In this document: one piece after another, positions 1 through 35,001 of the stretch
Layout: every line of letters starts with the position of its first letter
How positions within the stretch are numbered: the stretch's first letter is position 1
From: Channallabes apus
Lineage: Eukaryota > Chordata > Actinopteri > Siluriformes > Clariidae
Direction: 5' to 3'
DNA: 64,000 nucleotides
Assembly: GCA_030522415.1 (NCBI GenBank)
Contig: CM060108.1
Coordinates: 36,150,256-36,214,255, forward strand
Notes under the pieces: model-generated
The model's database searches: none
Seen by the model: only the letters and a program-made list of their open reading frames with translations
Told to the model about the DNA's origin: nothing
Position numbers and translations under genes: made by a program

Positions 1-208
1 TTAGGGTCCCAATGAAAAGTTTGTAATATACTTTAATTAAAAATTATCAATGGTTGTGTAAAAAAAACACTACTTTTACCTGGTAAAAAGTAGCTCTGTT
101 CTCAGCAACCTATTTCAGTACATGCTCCTTTAAATGCTAATGACCTCTGCTGAGCCCGCCCCCCCCAGTTCTGTGGGGTGTGTCTTCACAACACACATGG
201 GGTATAGC
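1..208. repeat. Left flank of a teleost interspersed repeat, no gene
   Basis: AT-rich sequence with a short GC-rich patch (about 150-180). It has the look of the end of a high-copy teleost repeat. It probably continues at 2980 onward, because the 209-2979 element is bounded on both sides by the 9-bp direct repeat GGGTATAGC. No open frame or RNA gene is visible. Assignment to a named family is not possible by eye. Confidence 0.35.
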
Positions 209-1343
209 CATAGATATATATACTGACTAGATGTCGCCTCTGACGCTTCTGTCCATAGGAACAGTCCAATGCGACAGCGCGGCCGCCATCTTGGGTCAGG
301 GGAAGCCGTGTCTACTCTGCATTAGTTAACATTGCCAGAGAACTATCAACGATTAAAATCACATTAATTTGCTTAATTTTCAAGCGATTTTCAAGCCGTT
401 TGGTTTATTATAAATGTCAGACGTATATTTATGATAGAACATAGATTGATTAATTAATTATTTTACTTATATGATATAAGTATCATATACAATACTTAGA
501 CACACCTACATACTGTAACTAATTAATTTGTTCTACAATGCACAAAACAATTACAAGGATGCTGCTGATAGTGATATGAAAAAACATGAATAATATAAAA
601 TAAACTATATATAAAATATAAATACATAGATGAATAATAGAGCAAATTTTAAATTAATAAAGGCATGAGTTAAACAAACAAAGCGGGGAAAAAAACAATT
701 ATGGACTTCCTGACCAACAGACCTCAGAATGTTAGGATGGGGAACCGAACATCTGCATCTAGGCAGAAATTAAATCATCATAAATCGTCCAAATCTCAAA
801 TGATTTTTTTTTTTTTTTTGGTTTGTTCTAACTGACAGACATGTATTTATGATCGAGTCCAGAGAAAATTAATGCTTTTGATATTAATCTACTTCAAAAC
901 TAGATGTAAGTTTATTATTCTTCCACTTCAGTGAACTTAAAATTAACTATTGCTACTTACCTTAGCCTAGTCTACTGCACACAAAATGGCTACAATGGTG
1001 TGATATCCATACTTAAAAATACATGTTAATTAAAACATTTGAATTGTACTGGTTTATTTTGTACACCAATAAGCCTGAAATACAATGACCCAGCGTAAAT
1101 ATAAATTATATATAGTTATATAACACAAAAACAAACATAACATGCGTACGTAGTGTGAAAACATCTTCCAGTATTTACAGCAGCTTATTAACTGATTAGG
1201 CTACAGTATATAACACAGGTTAACCATTCTTTGAAAACATCCATATGCAGCACAAAAGTCCGGCATCTTAAGAGTTGATCTGAATGCCGGGAAACTTTAG
1301 TTGACGTATGCTTAGAGGCCCAAGGCGACATCTAGTCAGTATA

Positions 1344-2967
1344 CAGTGGTGTGAAAAACTATTTGCCCCCTTCCTGATTTCTTATTCTTTTGCATGTTTG
1401 TCACACTTAAATGTTTCTGCTCATCAAAAATCGTTAACTATTAGTCAAAGATAACATAATTGAACACAAAATGCAGTTTTTAAATGAAGGTTTACGTTAT
1501 TAAGGGAGAAAAAAAACTCCAAATCTACATGGCCCTGTGTGAAAAAGTGATTGCCCCCCTTGTTAAAAAAATAACTTAACTGTGGTTTATCACACCTGAG
1601 TTCAATTTCTGTAGTCACCCCCAGGCCTGATTACTGCCACACCTGTTTCAATCAAGAAATCACTTAAATAGGAGCTACCTGACACAGAGAAGTAGACCAA
1701 AAGCACCTCAAAAGCTAGACATCATGCCAAGATCCAAAGAAATTCAGGAACAAATGAGAACAAAAGTAATTGAGATCTATCAGTCTGGTAAAGGTTATAA
1801 AGCCATTTCTAAAGCTTTGGGACTCCAGCGAACCACAGTGAGAGCCATTATCCACAAATGGCAAAAACATGGAACAGTGGTGAACCTTCCCAGGAGTGGC
1901 CGGCCGACCAAAATTACCCCAAGAGCGCAGAGACAACTCATCCGAGAGGCCACAAAAGACCCCAGGACAACATCTAAAGAACTGCAGGCCTCACTTGCCT
2001 CAATTAAGGTCAGTGTTCACGACTCCACCATAAGAAAGAGACTGGGCAAAAACGGCCTGCATGGCAGATTTCCAAGGCGCAAACCACTTTTAAGCAAAAA
2101 GAACATTAAGGCTCGTCTCAATTTTGCTAAAAAAACATCTCAATGATTGCCAAGACTTTTGGGAAAATACCTTGTGGACCGACGAGACAAAAGTTGAACT
2201 TTTTGGAAGGTGCGTGTCCCGTTACATCTGGCGTAAAAGTAACACAGCATTTCAGAAAAAGAACATCATACCAACAGTAAAATATGGTGGTGGTAGTGTG
2301 ATGGTCTGGGGTTGTTTTGCTGCTTCAGGACCTGGAAGGCTTGCTGTGATAGATGGAACCATGAATTCTACTGTCTACCAAAAAATCCTGAAGGAGAATG
2401 TCCGGCCATCTGTTCGTCAACTCAAGCTTGAAGCGATCTTGGGTGCTGCAGCAGGACAATGACCCAAAACACACCAGCAAATCCACCTCTGAATGGCTGA
2501 AGAAAAACAAAATGAAGACTTTGGAGTGGCCTAGTCAAAGTCCTGACCTGAATCCTATTGAGATGTTGTGGCATGACCTTAAAAAGGCGGTTCATGCTAG
2601 AAAACCCTCAAATAAAGCTGAATTACAACAATTCTGCAAAGATGACTGGGCCAAAATTCCTCCAGAGCGCTGTAAAAGACTCGTTGCAAGTTATCGCAAA
2701 CGCTTGATTGCAGTTATTGCTGCTAAGGGTGGCCCAACCAGTTATTAGATTCAGGGGGCAATTACTTTTTCACACAGGGCCATGTAGGTTTGGATTTTTT
2801 TTCTCCCTAAATAATAAAACCCCTCATTTAACAACTGCATTTTGTGTTTACTTGTGTTATCTTTGACTAATAGTTAAATGTGTTTGATGATCAGAAACAT
2901 TTAAGTGTGACAAACATGCAAAAGAATAAGAAATCAGGAGGGGGGCAAATAGTTTTTCACACCACTG
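1344..2967 (+). mobile_element. Tc1-like transposon, copy 1 (inactivated)
   Basis: Inserted at a TA (1342-1343, duplicated at 2968-2969). It begins CAGTGGTGTGAAAAACTATT and ends with the reverse complement of that sequence. The outer repeat has a related inner copy near 1530-1560, the inverted/direct repeat layout of Tc1 elements such as Sleeping Beauty. It is close to identical to the copy at 7988-9606, which lies in the opposite orientation. It has landed inside the right terminal repeat of the 209-2979 element, so it is the younger insertion. Confidence 0.95.
1724..2748 (+). pseudogene. Tc1 transposase pseudogene (two frameshifts)
   Basis: Three overlapping frames (1724-2146, 2124-2462, 2398-2748) together cover the whole Tc1 transposase: paired helix-turn-helix DNA-binding domain, SGRPT motif, then the DD34E catalytic core (WTDET, QQDND, NPIEM). 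Compared with the intact copy at 8205-9227 there are two single-base insertions, one in the A-run at about 2128-2135 and one T at about 2428. These shift the frame twice, so this copy cannot make a full transposase. The rest is nearly unchanged, which points to a recent insertion. Confidence 0.93.
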
Positions 2968-2979
2968 TATATATCTATG

Positions 2980-4190
2980 GGGTATAGCTTTGACAACAGT
3001 TAAGGGTATCGTTTGATGGAAGTATGGAGGCTTTGAAGACACATCTGTGCAACCATATCAATTTGAACCTGAGTCGGACCAGGAACAAGATGACGCCCCC
3101 GAAGAAGTTCGGCAATTACGGCTTGGACAGGACGTATCTGAATGGTTAGTTTACTTAATGTCACTTTGATTTATCTTTGTATATAATGGCAGGGTAAGTA
3201 GCGTACTGAGAGAGATACGAACACGATGTGTTTACTGAAGTATAGTTGATTGACAGCTATGTCTATATGTTACAGTTAATGGTCATGAACAACTTTTTTT
3301 TATCCCTCTGTAAATGTTGGCTTTTGTTGGCTTGAGTTATGTGTGTTAACTATGCAGTGCTACTTAAACAGTAACACTGACGGTAGGTTACGGCAAGAAT
3401 AATGTGTCTAACAGGGGTAGAAGGACGCCTAAGAATTTGTTGTAATGTATGTTAGTAAATAATTATTTAATTGTTTAAATTCGGCGACCAGTGCATGAAT
3501 TACTAACAAAACATTGAAAGTTCATCTGCGGTGCTGTCACTACCTTGTCATTCCTGTTACAGGTGTCTTTGTGTAAACTGTGACCAAATGCCTACAGAGC
3601 CCGAAAAATATATGCTGCAGCGAGATAGCACAGGTACAGTACACTCGCCGAGCCTGGTGAAGATGAAGCAGGAACACGAAGCGTTGGTACAGATGCATTC
3701 CTAGCAAAACCTGCTTTATATTGACCCTCGTTTAGTCTGGTGAAAAATTATTAGCGCAAACATGAACGCATTTAGGTAGATCGGCGGGGACGTTAGCTTC
3801 CAAAACAAAATTCAGCCACTGCGTCCTCAGCGGCTCAGATGTCGGTAGAGAATGATGACTGCTGTGTTCGCTATTACAACAACTGTACACCACACTCGCT
3901 TAGGCGACATTTTGCTCCAGCGTCGAGACAATGGCCGACAGCTTTCTTCTCACTCGGGGCGGGTCATGCTAAAACAACAGTGTCAATCAACTATAGTGGG
4001 AGGGGCCTCTGTCGGTGTGATGCCACACCGACAGGCATTTGAGATCGGCCTGATTTCACAAGGGGGATCTTATTTTAATACAGTAAATGAAAAGAAAATC
4101 ACTGGGCGGCTCTTTATCATTGTAGAGTGGTTGTGTACACACTCTCCTAACACACATTTCAGTCCAAACAGCTTGAAAAACTGCATGTAG
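2980..4190 (+). repeat. Teleost repeat carrying P2X7-like exons (right part)
   Basis: Continuation of the host repeat beyond the nested transposon. It contains two exon-like segments (annotated separately), a GC-rich stretch at 3780-3990 and a perfect 11-bp-arm hairpin at 4009-4034. Its sequence character resembles a high-copy teleost repeat rather than unique gene sequence. That is an impression and was not checked against a repeat library. Confidence 0.4.
3023..3633 (+). pseudogene. P2X7 ballast-like zinc-binding domain fragment, two exons
   Basis: Exon 3023-3144 reads through PYQFEPESD and an acidic stretch to RLGQDVSEW. It ends on a GT donor with the Trp codon split, and exon 3563-3633 completes it. 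The spliced reading is SEWCLCVNCDQMPT, then EKYMLQRDST. The WCxCxxCxxMPT pattern and the upstream RLG block match the zinc-binding part of the P2X7 C-terminal ballast domain. That domain is also found in many stand-alone teleost 'P2X purinoceptor 7-like' proteins. An in-frame TGA lies just upstream of 3023 and no further exon is recognisable, so this is probably a fragment or a repeat-borne gene, not a functional receptor. Confidence 0.6.
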
Positions 4191-5450
4191 GACTGTATGA
4201 CCGCTTTAACAATCCAGTATTTACTTTCTATGGACTATATTTTCAACCACCCAATCTGTACCTAAACAACCAATATTTAACACAACCACACACACTTTAT
4301 CCCTGCCAGCCTTTATATACCCCAAACACACACTATTTACTTTAAACAAGGAATTATCTACACCAACACCTAATTATTTAGCATTAATCACCCGCATACA
4401 GTACTAACCCTATTAATTAAATGAAGCATTGGTAGCTCCGACATTGGTCTACTGATAAATTCTACATCAAGCCATGTAGAACTCACAGTCACATACAGTA
4501 CACACTCAAAAAGGGAAACCAGAGTACCCTGAGAAAGCCATCCATGCATGAGCAGAACATATCAACTATATACACAGACCTGAAGCAAAATTCATGGTTC
4601 AAGGCAACAGAGCTTAGCAACTAAGCAATTGTTGCACCATTCTCTGACTATCTCTATTTAACCATCCTCTATATATCTTAGTTTCATCTGTCATGTATGA
4701 AATCCATGCTCTCACCATGCTTTCTTCTTAAAAAATTTCAGATCACCATATCCCTGCGTTCAGCCCCGCCCTCTTCCTTTGTTTGATTTTGACACTCTTT
4801 TCCCAGGCCGCGCCCACTTCCAGTTTGTTCTGTCTTTATCTGTGTCTGAACATACAGTCATTCCCAGATTGTCTTTGTTGCAATGTGCCAGGGACTCTGT
4901 CTTTAACAATGCCTGTGAGGTCTGATGATTTGATGATTTTTTTTTTTTTTCATTTTGATCAAGTTCTTATCCAGCTCATGTTTTCAAAGAAGATCCTGTG
5001 CTAAGTTATAACAACTGTGTGGATTATTCTAGAGACATATTATATTTAATATTTAACACAAACAAAGTCTGTAAATGAATTCCTTTTTCTCTCCTATACT
5101 GGCTTGTCATGGTTGTGTGTTTGGGTCATTGTTTTGATTGTTTACAACTGCTCATTATGTGCCCTCATCCATACATAATCCTTAATCCAGCCACAACACA
5201 TCTGTCCATCATCCTGCAACAATCTATCTGCTCTAACCACAAATAACTCTATTTAATGATTTCAGATGAAAAGCACAGTTTTAGTTGAATGAAATAAAAT
5301 TTAATTAGTAATCCGCTTCCAAACAGACCAAAGCTGGGGATTGCAGTGCTGGTTCTGATTCATTCTGGGAGCGGTAAGGGGAGGAAACATTTCAATTGGA
5401 AAAGCAGTAAAAGCAGTGAGCAGTAATCAAACTGCAGACGGCTTCCTCAC
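4191..5450. other. No gene recognised
   Basis: AT-rich sequence. The frames seen are short and unconvincing. No transposon termini, RNA genes or coding exons could be supported. Confidence 0.6.
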
Positions 5451-5490
5451 TCATTCATCTGAATAACCTTCAAAGACAGACAGACACACA

Positions 5491-5492
<2 letters not shown>

Positions 5493-5543
<51 letters not shown>

Positions 5544-5673
5544 TTCACAATCGGTGGCACTGAGAGGTGCAGTCTGTTCGATGCAAAGTGACAGCGATGG
5601 CAATTGTTTATGGTATGTGTCACCATCAGTACTCACACATGCACCCCTGCACTTCACTTCACTTCACTTCTCC

Positions 5674-5752
<79 letters not shown>
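5493..5752. repeat. Microsatellites: (CA)n, then (TC)n(AC)n
   Basis: A CA tract at about 5493-5539. A compound tract follows: TC at about 5671-5698 running into AC at 5698-5752. Open frames across here are low-complexity His-Thr or Cys-Val artefacts. Confidence 0.95.
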
Positions 5753-5756
<4 letters not shown>

Positions 5757-7987
5757 AGGACAAGACTCAGCCCAAATTGGCATTTTGTTTTCCCAAGGGT
5801 TCAGCAAAAGCAATAAACAGGCAAGTAATTGCATTCGGATACATGCAGAGCTAATGATTGGCAACCAGCTCCTGAGCATCATTAATGAGTGTGTACATGG
5901 ATGCGTGCATATATACTGCACCTGTGTAGGAGTCTAGGTGCTGTAACAGATATTGGCTAAAACTCTACAGACAAGTTGAGCATCATTTACTTCTGTAAAG
6001 GGTAATTGCGTTTATCTAAGGAAATGAAGCAATAAAATAAAGAATCATAGTGATTGTAAAAAAAAAAAAAGCAGAAAATTGTCACATTTTGTTACTGTAA
6101 CTAAGCAATCTGACATTTTATTTACCATTTAAATGGTTACCAGTTCACGTTGCCTACTTTTTGGATGAAGTAGAGACCATTTGCTAAAGCGATATTATTT
6201 CTTTATTTAATGTATATAAAGAAAGGGGAAGCTTGTCATTGCTTGGATTTGTTACTGTGGCCTCCTGAAGAGTCGTCCACCATCTTAACACAGAGCTCCC
6301 ACAGGCCATGAAAAGCCTTCGGGTTTAGTCTGGATGAAGGTCCATTATTAGTTTCAGTCTAAAATTCTAGAATCTATCTGTAAGATCACAATCTATAATT
6401 TACTGTTTGAAATCTATGTATTATAACTATACACTTTTAAATCTACATTAAAAGATATTTACAATTAATTTGAGGCAAGAGAACGCAAGCGTGAATGTCA
6501 GGTGACAGAATCATGGTAAACAAAAGGCAAGCATCAAATGATTAGGCAAACAGGGGATTATACAGTATAATAAGACATGATCAAAACACAGAAATACCAA
6601 AAAGTCTAAACTCAGACAGCATTCAAACAGAATAAAATGGCAGAATGTCAAACTCTAACAAATAACCTTTGATTGATGAGCTGATTAAGCAGACAGTGAT
6701 TAGGAAAAAAACAGGAAACAGGTGTGTTAGAAATCAGATGGGTGTGATGTGGCAATGTGTGTGTGTTCACGTGTGTGTGTGTGTGTGTGTGTGTGTTCAT
6801 ATTTGTACGTACACATGCCAGAAACTGATGCACCAGGGACACACAAACAGGTTGCATGTTAGGGAAAATTATTCTGTTCAACATGCCTCTATAATACACA
6901 CAGAGACAGTGGTAACATCCCTATATTCTTGCATTTCAAGAGTACATCCAAACATACTAAAGCGTACACAACTCGTACTGGTTTTCTTAATCTTTTGCAT
7001 ATTAGACATCTGATACAATGTGACAGTGTGTATAAGTGTGTTCCAAAGATTTTTATTTCTGGCTTGGGAATAATCACCTTGATCTTCTTAATTACCATCT
7101 CATTAATGTATTTGTTCATGTTTGTGTCCTTTAAATATTGGTGGCCTTGTCTTCTGATGTGACAAAGAATGCAAGTTGCTTGTGATTAAGTTTAAACCTA
7201 GAGCAGAATGTCAATGTAGATCCTGCCCTAAAACATCTATTGCTCATATATCACCCCCCCCCCCCTCTCTCTCTCTCTCACACACACACACAGATTTGTC
7301 TGCCAGACCACCTGATTATAAAGCAATGATTAGTCGAGCACAGAGTGCAGCTGACCTATCTGTCACCAGGCTGACTCATCTGGTGCTGTATACACACACA
7401 CACACACACACACTCAGCATTTATCTCTCTGAAACTTTTAAAAAATTCATGCAAAACCCAGCTTGCTCTTGGAATGGCGCAGGTAGTAGCGACTAAAAGG
7501 GAATACTAATGGTTAATGCCCCCCGCAGCCCCCTCCCAAAAGCACACAAAGTGTTGAGTCCTAATACCCGTTATTTTCCATTACATGAGAATGTGCACCC
7601 AAAACTGTGTATTATACAATCAGTGCCACAGTGAGCTGTCACTACAAGCTACAAGACTTCAGCATGTAATCTACAATCTACATATCACCACAACTGCCTT
7701 TATTTACACAGAAAGCCAAATGTGTTCCATTTTAGCCTAAAAACACTAAAGACATGTTTGCCTGCATGGCTGGTGTAAATAACACCAAAGAAAATACAGT
7801 ACTGTACACTTATTCATCTTATTTATATTTATCTCTTATTACCAGTTTTGTTTCTCTCATGTGGTGTCATATAAGGAAATTAGTCACATATACCCAAACA
7901 GTAGTAGTCATCATAAAACTGTTTAGTGTTACGCTGAGTATCAGACTTGAGTAGGAGGTGTAGTCAAAAGGTTGTAGATAAAAATTA
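5753..7987. other. Intergenic, with short microsatellites only
   Basis: No gene found. It contains a GT tract (about 6757-6796), a CT/CA tract (about 7265-7291) and a CA tract (about 7390-7411), plus a C-run at 7255-7264. No splice-consistent coding similarity was recognised. Confidence 0.6.
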
Positions 7988-9606
7988 CAGTGGTGTGAAA
8001 AACTATTTGCCCCCTTCCTGATTTCTTATTCTTTTGCATGTTTGTCACACAAAATGTTTCTGATCATCAAACACATTTAACTATTAGTCAAAGATAACAC
8101 AAGTAAACACAAAATGCAGTTTTTAAATGAGGGCTTTTATTATTTAGGGAGAAAAAAATCCAAACCTACATGGCCCTGTGTGAAAAAGTAATTGCCCCCT
8201 GAACCTAATAACTGGTTGGGCCACCCTTAGCAGCAATAACTGCAATCAAGCGTTTGCGATAACTTGCAACGAGTCTTTTACAGCGCTCTGGAGGAATTTT
8301 GGCCCACTCATCTTTGCAGAATTGTTGTAATTCAGCTTTATTTGAGGGTTTTCTAGCATGAACCGCCTTTTTAAGGTCATGCCACAACATCTCAATAGGA
8401 TTCAGGTCAGGACTTTGACTAGGCCACTCCAAAGTCTCCATTTTGTTTTTCTTCAGCCATTCAGAGGTGGATTTGCTGGTGTGTTTTGGGTCATTGTCCT
8501 GCTGCAGCACCCAAGATCGCTTCAGCTTGAGTTGACGAACAGATGGCTGGACATTCTCCTTCAGGATTTTTTGGTAGACAGTAGAATTCATGGTTCCATC
8601 TATCACAGCAAGCCTTCCAGGTCCTGAAGCAGCAAAACAACCCCAGACCATCACACTACCACCACCATATTTTACTGTTGGTATGATGTTCTTTTTCTGA
8701 AATGCTGTGTTACTTTTACGCCAGATGTAACGGGACACGCACCTTCCAAAAAGTTCAACTTTTGTCTCGTCGGTCCACAAGGTATTTTCCCAAAAGTCTT
8801 GGCAATCATTGAGATGTTTTTGAGCAAAATTGAGACGAGCCTTAATGTTCTTTTTGCTTAAAAGTGGTTTGCGCCTTGGAAATCTGCCATGCAGGCCGTT
8901 TTTGCCCAGTCTCTTTCTTATGGTGGAGTCGTGAACACTGACCATAATTGAGGCAAGTGAGGCCTGCAGTTCTTTAGATGTTGTCCTGGGGTCTTTTGTG
9001 GCCTCTCGGATGAGTTGTCTCTGCGCTCTTGGGGTAATTTCGGTCGGCCGGCCACTCCTGGGAAGGTTCACCACTGTTCCATGTTTTTGCCATTTGTGGA
9101 TAATGGCTCTCACTGTGGTTCGCTGGAGTCCCAAAGCTTTAGAAATGGCTTTATAACCTTTACCAGACTGATAGATCTCAATTACTTTTGTTCTCATTTG
9201 TTCCTGAATTTCTTTGGATCTTGGCATGATGTCTAGCTTTTGAGGTGCTTTTGGTCTACTTCTCTGTGTCAGGTAGCTCCTATTTAAGTGATTTCTTGAT
9301 TGAAACAGGTGTGGCAGTAATCAGGCCTGGGGGTGATTACAGAAATTGAACTCAGGTGTGATAAACCACAGTTAAGTTATTTTTTAACAAGGGGGGCAAT
9401 CACTTTTTCACACAGGGCCATGTAGATTTGGAGTTTTTTTCCTCCCTTAATAACGTAAACCTTCATTTAAAAACTGCATGTTGTGTTCAATTATGTTATC
9501 TTTGACTAATAGTTAACGGTTTTTGATGAGCAGAAACATTTAAGTGTGACAAACATGCAAAAGAATAAGAAATCAGGAAGGGGGCAAATAGTTTTTCACA
9601 CCACTG
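7988..9606 (-). mobile_element. Tc1-like transposon, copy 2 (intact)
   Basis: Flanked by TA (7986-7987 and 9607-9608). Both ends carry the CAGTGGTGTGAAAAACTATT terminus in inverted orientation, with inner direct-repeat copies near 8170-8200 and 9390-9415. The transposase frame is uninterrupted. Terminal repeats, transposase and target duplication are all present, so this is a candidate autonomous copy of the family also seen at 1344-2967. Confidence 0.96.
8205..9227 (-). CDS. Tc1-family transposase, full length (340 aa)
   Basis: Cut-and-paste transposase acting in the nucleus on TA targets. Residues 1-110 hold the paired helix-turn-helix DNA-binding domain, with an SGRPT hook-like motif at about 58-62. 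The DDE core has D153 (WTDET), D244 (QQDND) and E279 (NPIEM). The 34 residues between D244 and E279 give the DD34E signature. The GGGS/VMVWGCF glycine-rich box sits near residue 190. The length of 340 matches the family. The start MPRSKE lies just inside the terminal repeat, and there is no internal stop or shift. Activity cannot be judged from sequence alone. Confidence 0.95.
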   Translation of the reverse strand: MPRSKEIQEQMRTKVIEIYQSGKGYKAISKALGLQRTTVRAIIHKWQKHGTVVNLPRSGRPTEITPRAQRQLIREATKDPRTTSKELQASLASIMVSVHDSTIRKRLGKNGLHGRFPRRKPLLSKKNIKARLNFAQKHLNDCQDFWENTLWTDETKVELFGRCVSRYIWRKSNTAFQKKNIIPTVKYGGGSVMVWGCFAASGPGRLAVIDGTMNSTVYQKILKENVQPSVRQLKLKRSWVLQQDNDPKHTSKSTSEWLKKNKMETLEWPSQSPDLNPIEMLWHDLKKAVHARKPSNKAELQQFCKDEWAKIPPERCKRLVASYRKRLIAVIAAKGGPTSY

Positions 9607-9774
9607 TACATGAATGATAACAAACTATTTAACTGTTAAATCCAAGTGTATTTTTCTATAAATTCAGGGCAAATCAATTATATTTGGTTCAGTCGATTAG
9701 TGTTAATTTTTTCTTAGTATTTGCAAGTAAAACCTTATTCTATAACTTCATTTATTTGTTTATTTTGGATACAA

Positions 9775-10102
9775 TTTATTCTGTGAACAGGGTCGCTAGA
9801 GCCGAAAGACTTAGGCTCAAGGTGGGTTACACCCTGGACATGGTACTATGCAGGCTTTGACATTGGCACCCGCCTACCCGCCAAATGCGGGTGAAATTCG
9901 GCTGTGGCGGGTAATAACTTTAGTCTCACTAGCCACTCTGGCGGGTAGTTTATTCTTTGGTATGACAATATATATTTTTATTGTAGTTTTCTCTAAAGTC
10001 ATCCGATATAATAAACGCATTGCAACGTAATATGACGCGCATAAAACGTGCATGAATGTAATGATGACATTTAATACCTCTCTCTACATGCTCACACATG
10101 CA

Positions 10103-10138
<36 letters not shown>

Positions 10139-10650
10139 GATGGGTCGTTCATGAACGATTCGTTCTTTTTGAACGAATCTTCAACATGACTCAGATGAAC
10201 GAGTCGTCTCGGAGAGTGATTCGTTCATTTTCTATTGGGCGCGCATGCGCAAAGCATCGCAAAACCTCCGTATATAATATACAGGAAACAGTATTGAACG
10301 ATTCTCAGCAATAAGTCTTCAAGTCTCGAGTCGTTCGTTCTTTTAACACGTGACTCCCATAGACGCTATGCGGTGCAATAGATTCCACAGAACGAACGAC
10401 TCAGATTGGAGTGTATAAGGTGAGCTGCTCATTCTGTTTATTATAATATGTCCTTAGTTACATTGTAATATTTTCATAACTGGAACTATAGTGAAAAATT
10501 TGCGTATGTAGACGTATTGGGGATATTTTTTATTGAAAACGCAAGATTTTAGTGAGCAAAAAAGTTAATGTCAAACCCTGGTACTATGCTATCTATCTAA
10601 CCCTTAACCCTGCAGATGTGAAGCCATAGTGCTAAAAACACTGTACCACC
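9775..10650 (+). repeat. Fragment of high-copy interspersed repeat, interrupted by a hAT element
   Basis: The segment before 9851 (GTGAACAGGGTCG...GTTACACCCTGGACA) and the segment after 10588 (a degenerate GTGCTAA...ACTGTACCACC) match the two ends of the repeat seen more fully at 33660-34026. The hAT insertion at 9851-10580 divides them. Confidence 0.6.
9851..10580 (+). mobile_element. Non-autonomous hAT element, copy C
   Basis: Starts CAGGCTTTGACATTGG and ends ATGTCAAACCCTG. It is flanked by the exact 8-bp duplication GTACTATG (9843-9850 and 10581-10588), which is diagnostic of the hAT superfamily. It contains a CA tract (about 10104-10134) and palindromic stretches rich in GAACGA/TCGTTC (10140-10400). 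No transposase frame is present. A longer inverted relative lies at 18487-19880. Confidence 0.88.
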
Positions 10651-10868
10651 TCATTATATAATTTATTTTTATTTGCTCAAAATCATTTATTGCTATATAG
10701 AACACACAAAAAACAAGACATTAACAGAAGAGTGTATGATTGGAAAGGAAGGACAGAAGTTAGTGGCCTTTGCTCATTACGGTCCATGAAGTGCCACTAT
10801 ATGCCTTAATGTTAGCGTTAACCATCAGAGTGAAAAAGAGAATGTCCAAGCTGGAGAGTGGCAAAGAG

Positions 10869-10948
<80 letters not shown>

Positions 10949-10989
10949 AGAAAGCGTGAGACACTAAAATAAACCTGTTTACAACAGAG

Positions 10990-11020
<31 letters not shown>
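10869..11020. repeat. Microsatellites (GT)n(GA)n and (GA)n
   Basis: A GT tract runs into a GA tract (about 10870-10946), and a second GA tract lies at about 10992-11020. They end about 35 bases before the start codon of the urea transporter, so they lie in its 5' untranslated or promoter-proximal region. Confidence 0.93.
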
Positions 11021-11024
<4 letters not shown>

Positions 11025-11058
11025 TTAGCTGTGTGATTATTGTACATTTCAGTTAGTG

Positions 11059-34887
<23,829 letters not shown>

Positions 34888-34995
34888 CACAAACACCATA
34901 TTTATTAATGGTGTCCGGTCCTCTACTAAATATGTATCATCGCTCCTCCGGAAACATCTGATGAATGCAACCCACAGGGAGTAAACTTGGTTTGC

Positions 34996-35001
34996 AATAA
35001 A
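34996..35001 (+). terminator. Polyadenylation signal of the urea transporter
   Basis: AATAAA lies 109 bases after the stop codon at 34887, a reasonable position for a short 3' untranslated region. Confidence 0.6.

Larger units (their letters stand above)
209..2979. mobile_element. Non-autonomous inverted-repeat DNA transposon, split by a Tc1 insertion
   Basis: The left end (209-238) starts CATAGATATATATACTGACT. The same 30 bases occur in reverse complement at the right end once the Tc1 insertion and its TA duplication are removed (1323-1341 joined to 2968-2979). The 9-bp direct repeat GGGTATAGC flanks it at 200-208 and 2980-2988, as a target-site duplication should. Without the Tc1 the element is about 1.15 kb and has no transposase-like frame, so it is non-autonomous. 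An 8-9-bp duplication would suit a Mutator-like, P or hAT superfamily element. The terminal sequence does not let me choose between them. Confidence 0.8.

Noticed and set aside
1..6. TTAGGG at the very first bases as telomeric repeat
   Set aside because: Single occurrence with no tandem units.
1715..1936. Antisense frame inside the Tc1 transposase (also 9015-9236 and 8358-8627 in copy 2)
   Set aside because: Shadow of the transposase on the other strand; identical in both copies because the element is duplicated.
5451..5937. Overlapping frames rich in His-Thr or Cys-Val around CA/GT tracts (also at 16009, 19096, 20437, 29987, 31347, 32502, 63218)
   Set aside because: They are translations of microsatellites, with no splice support or domain.
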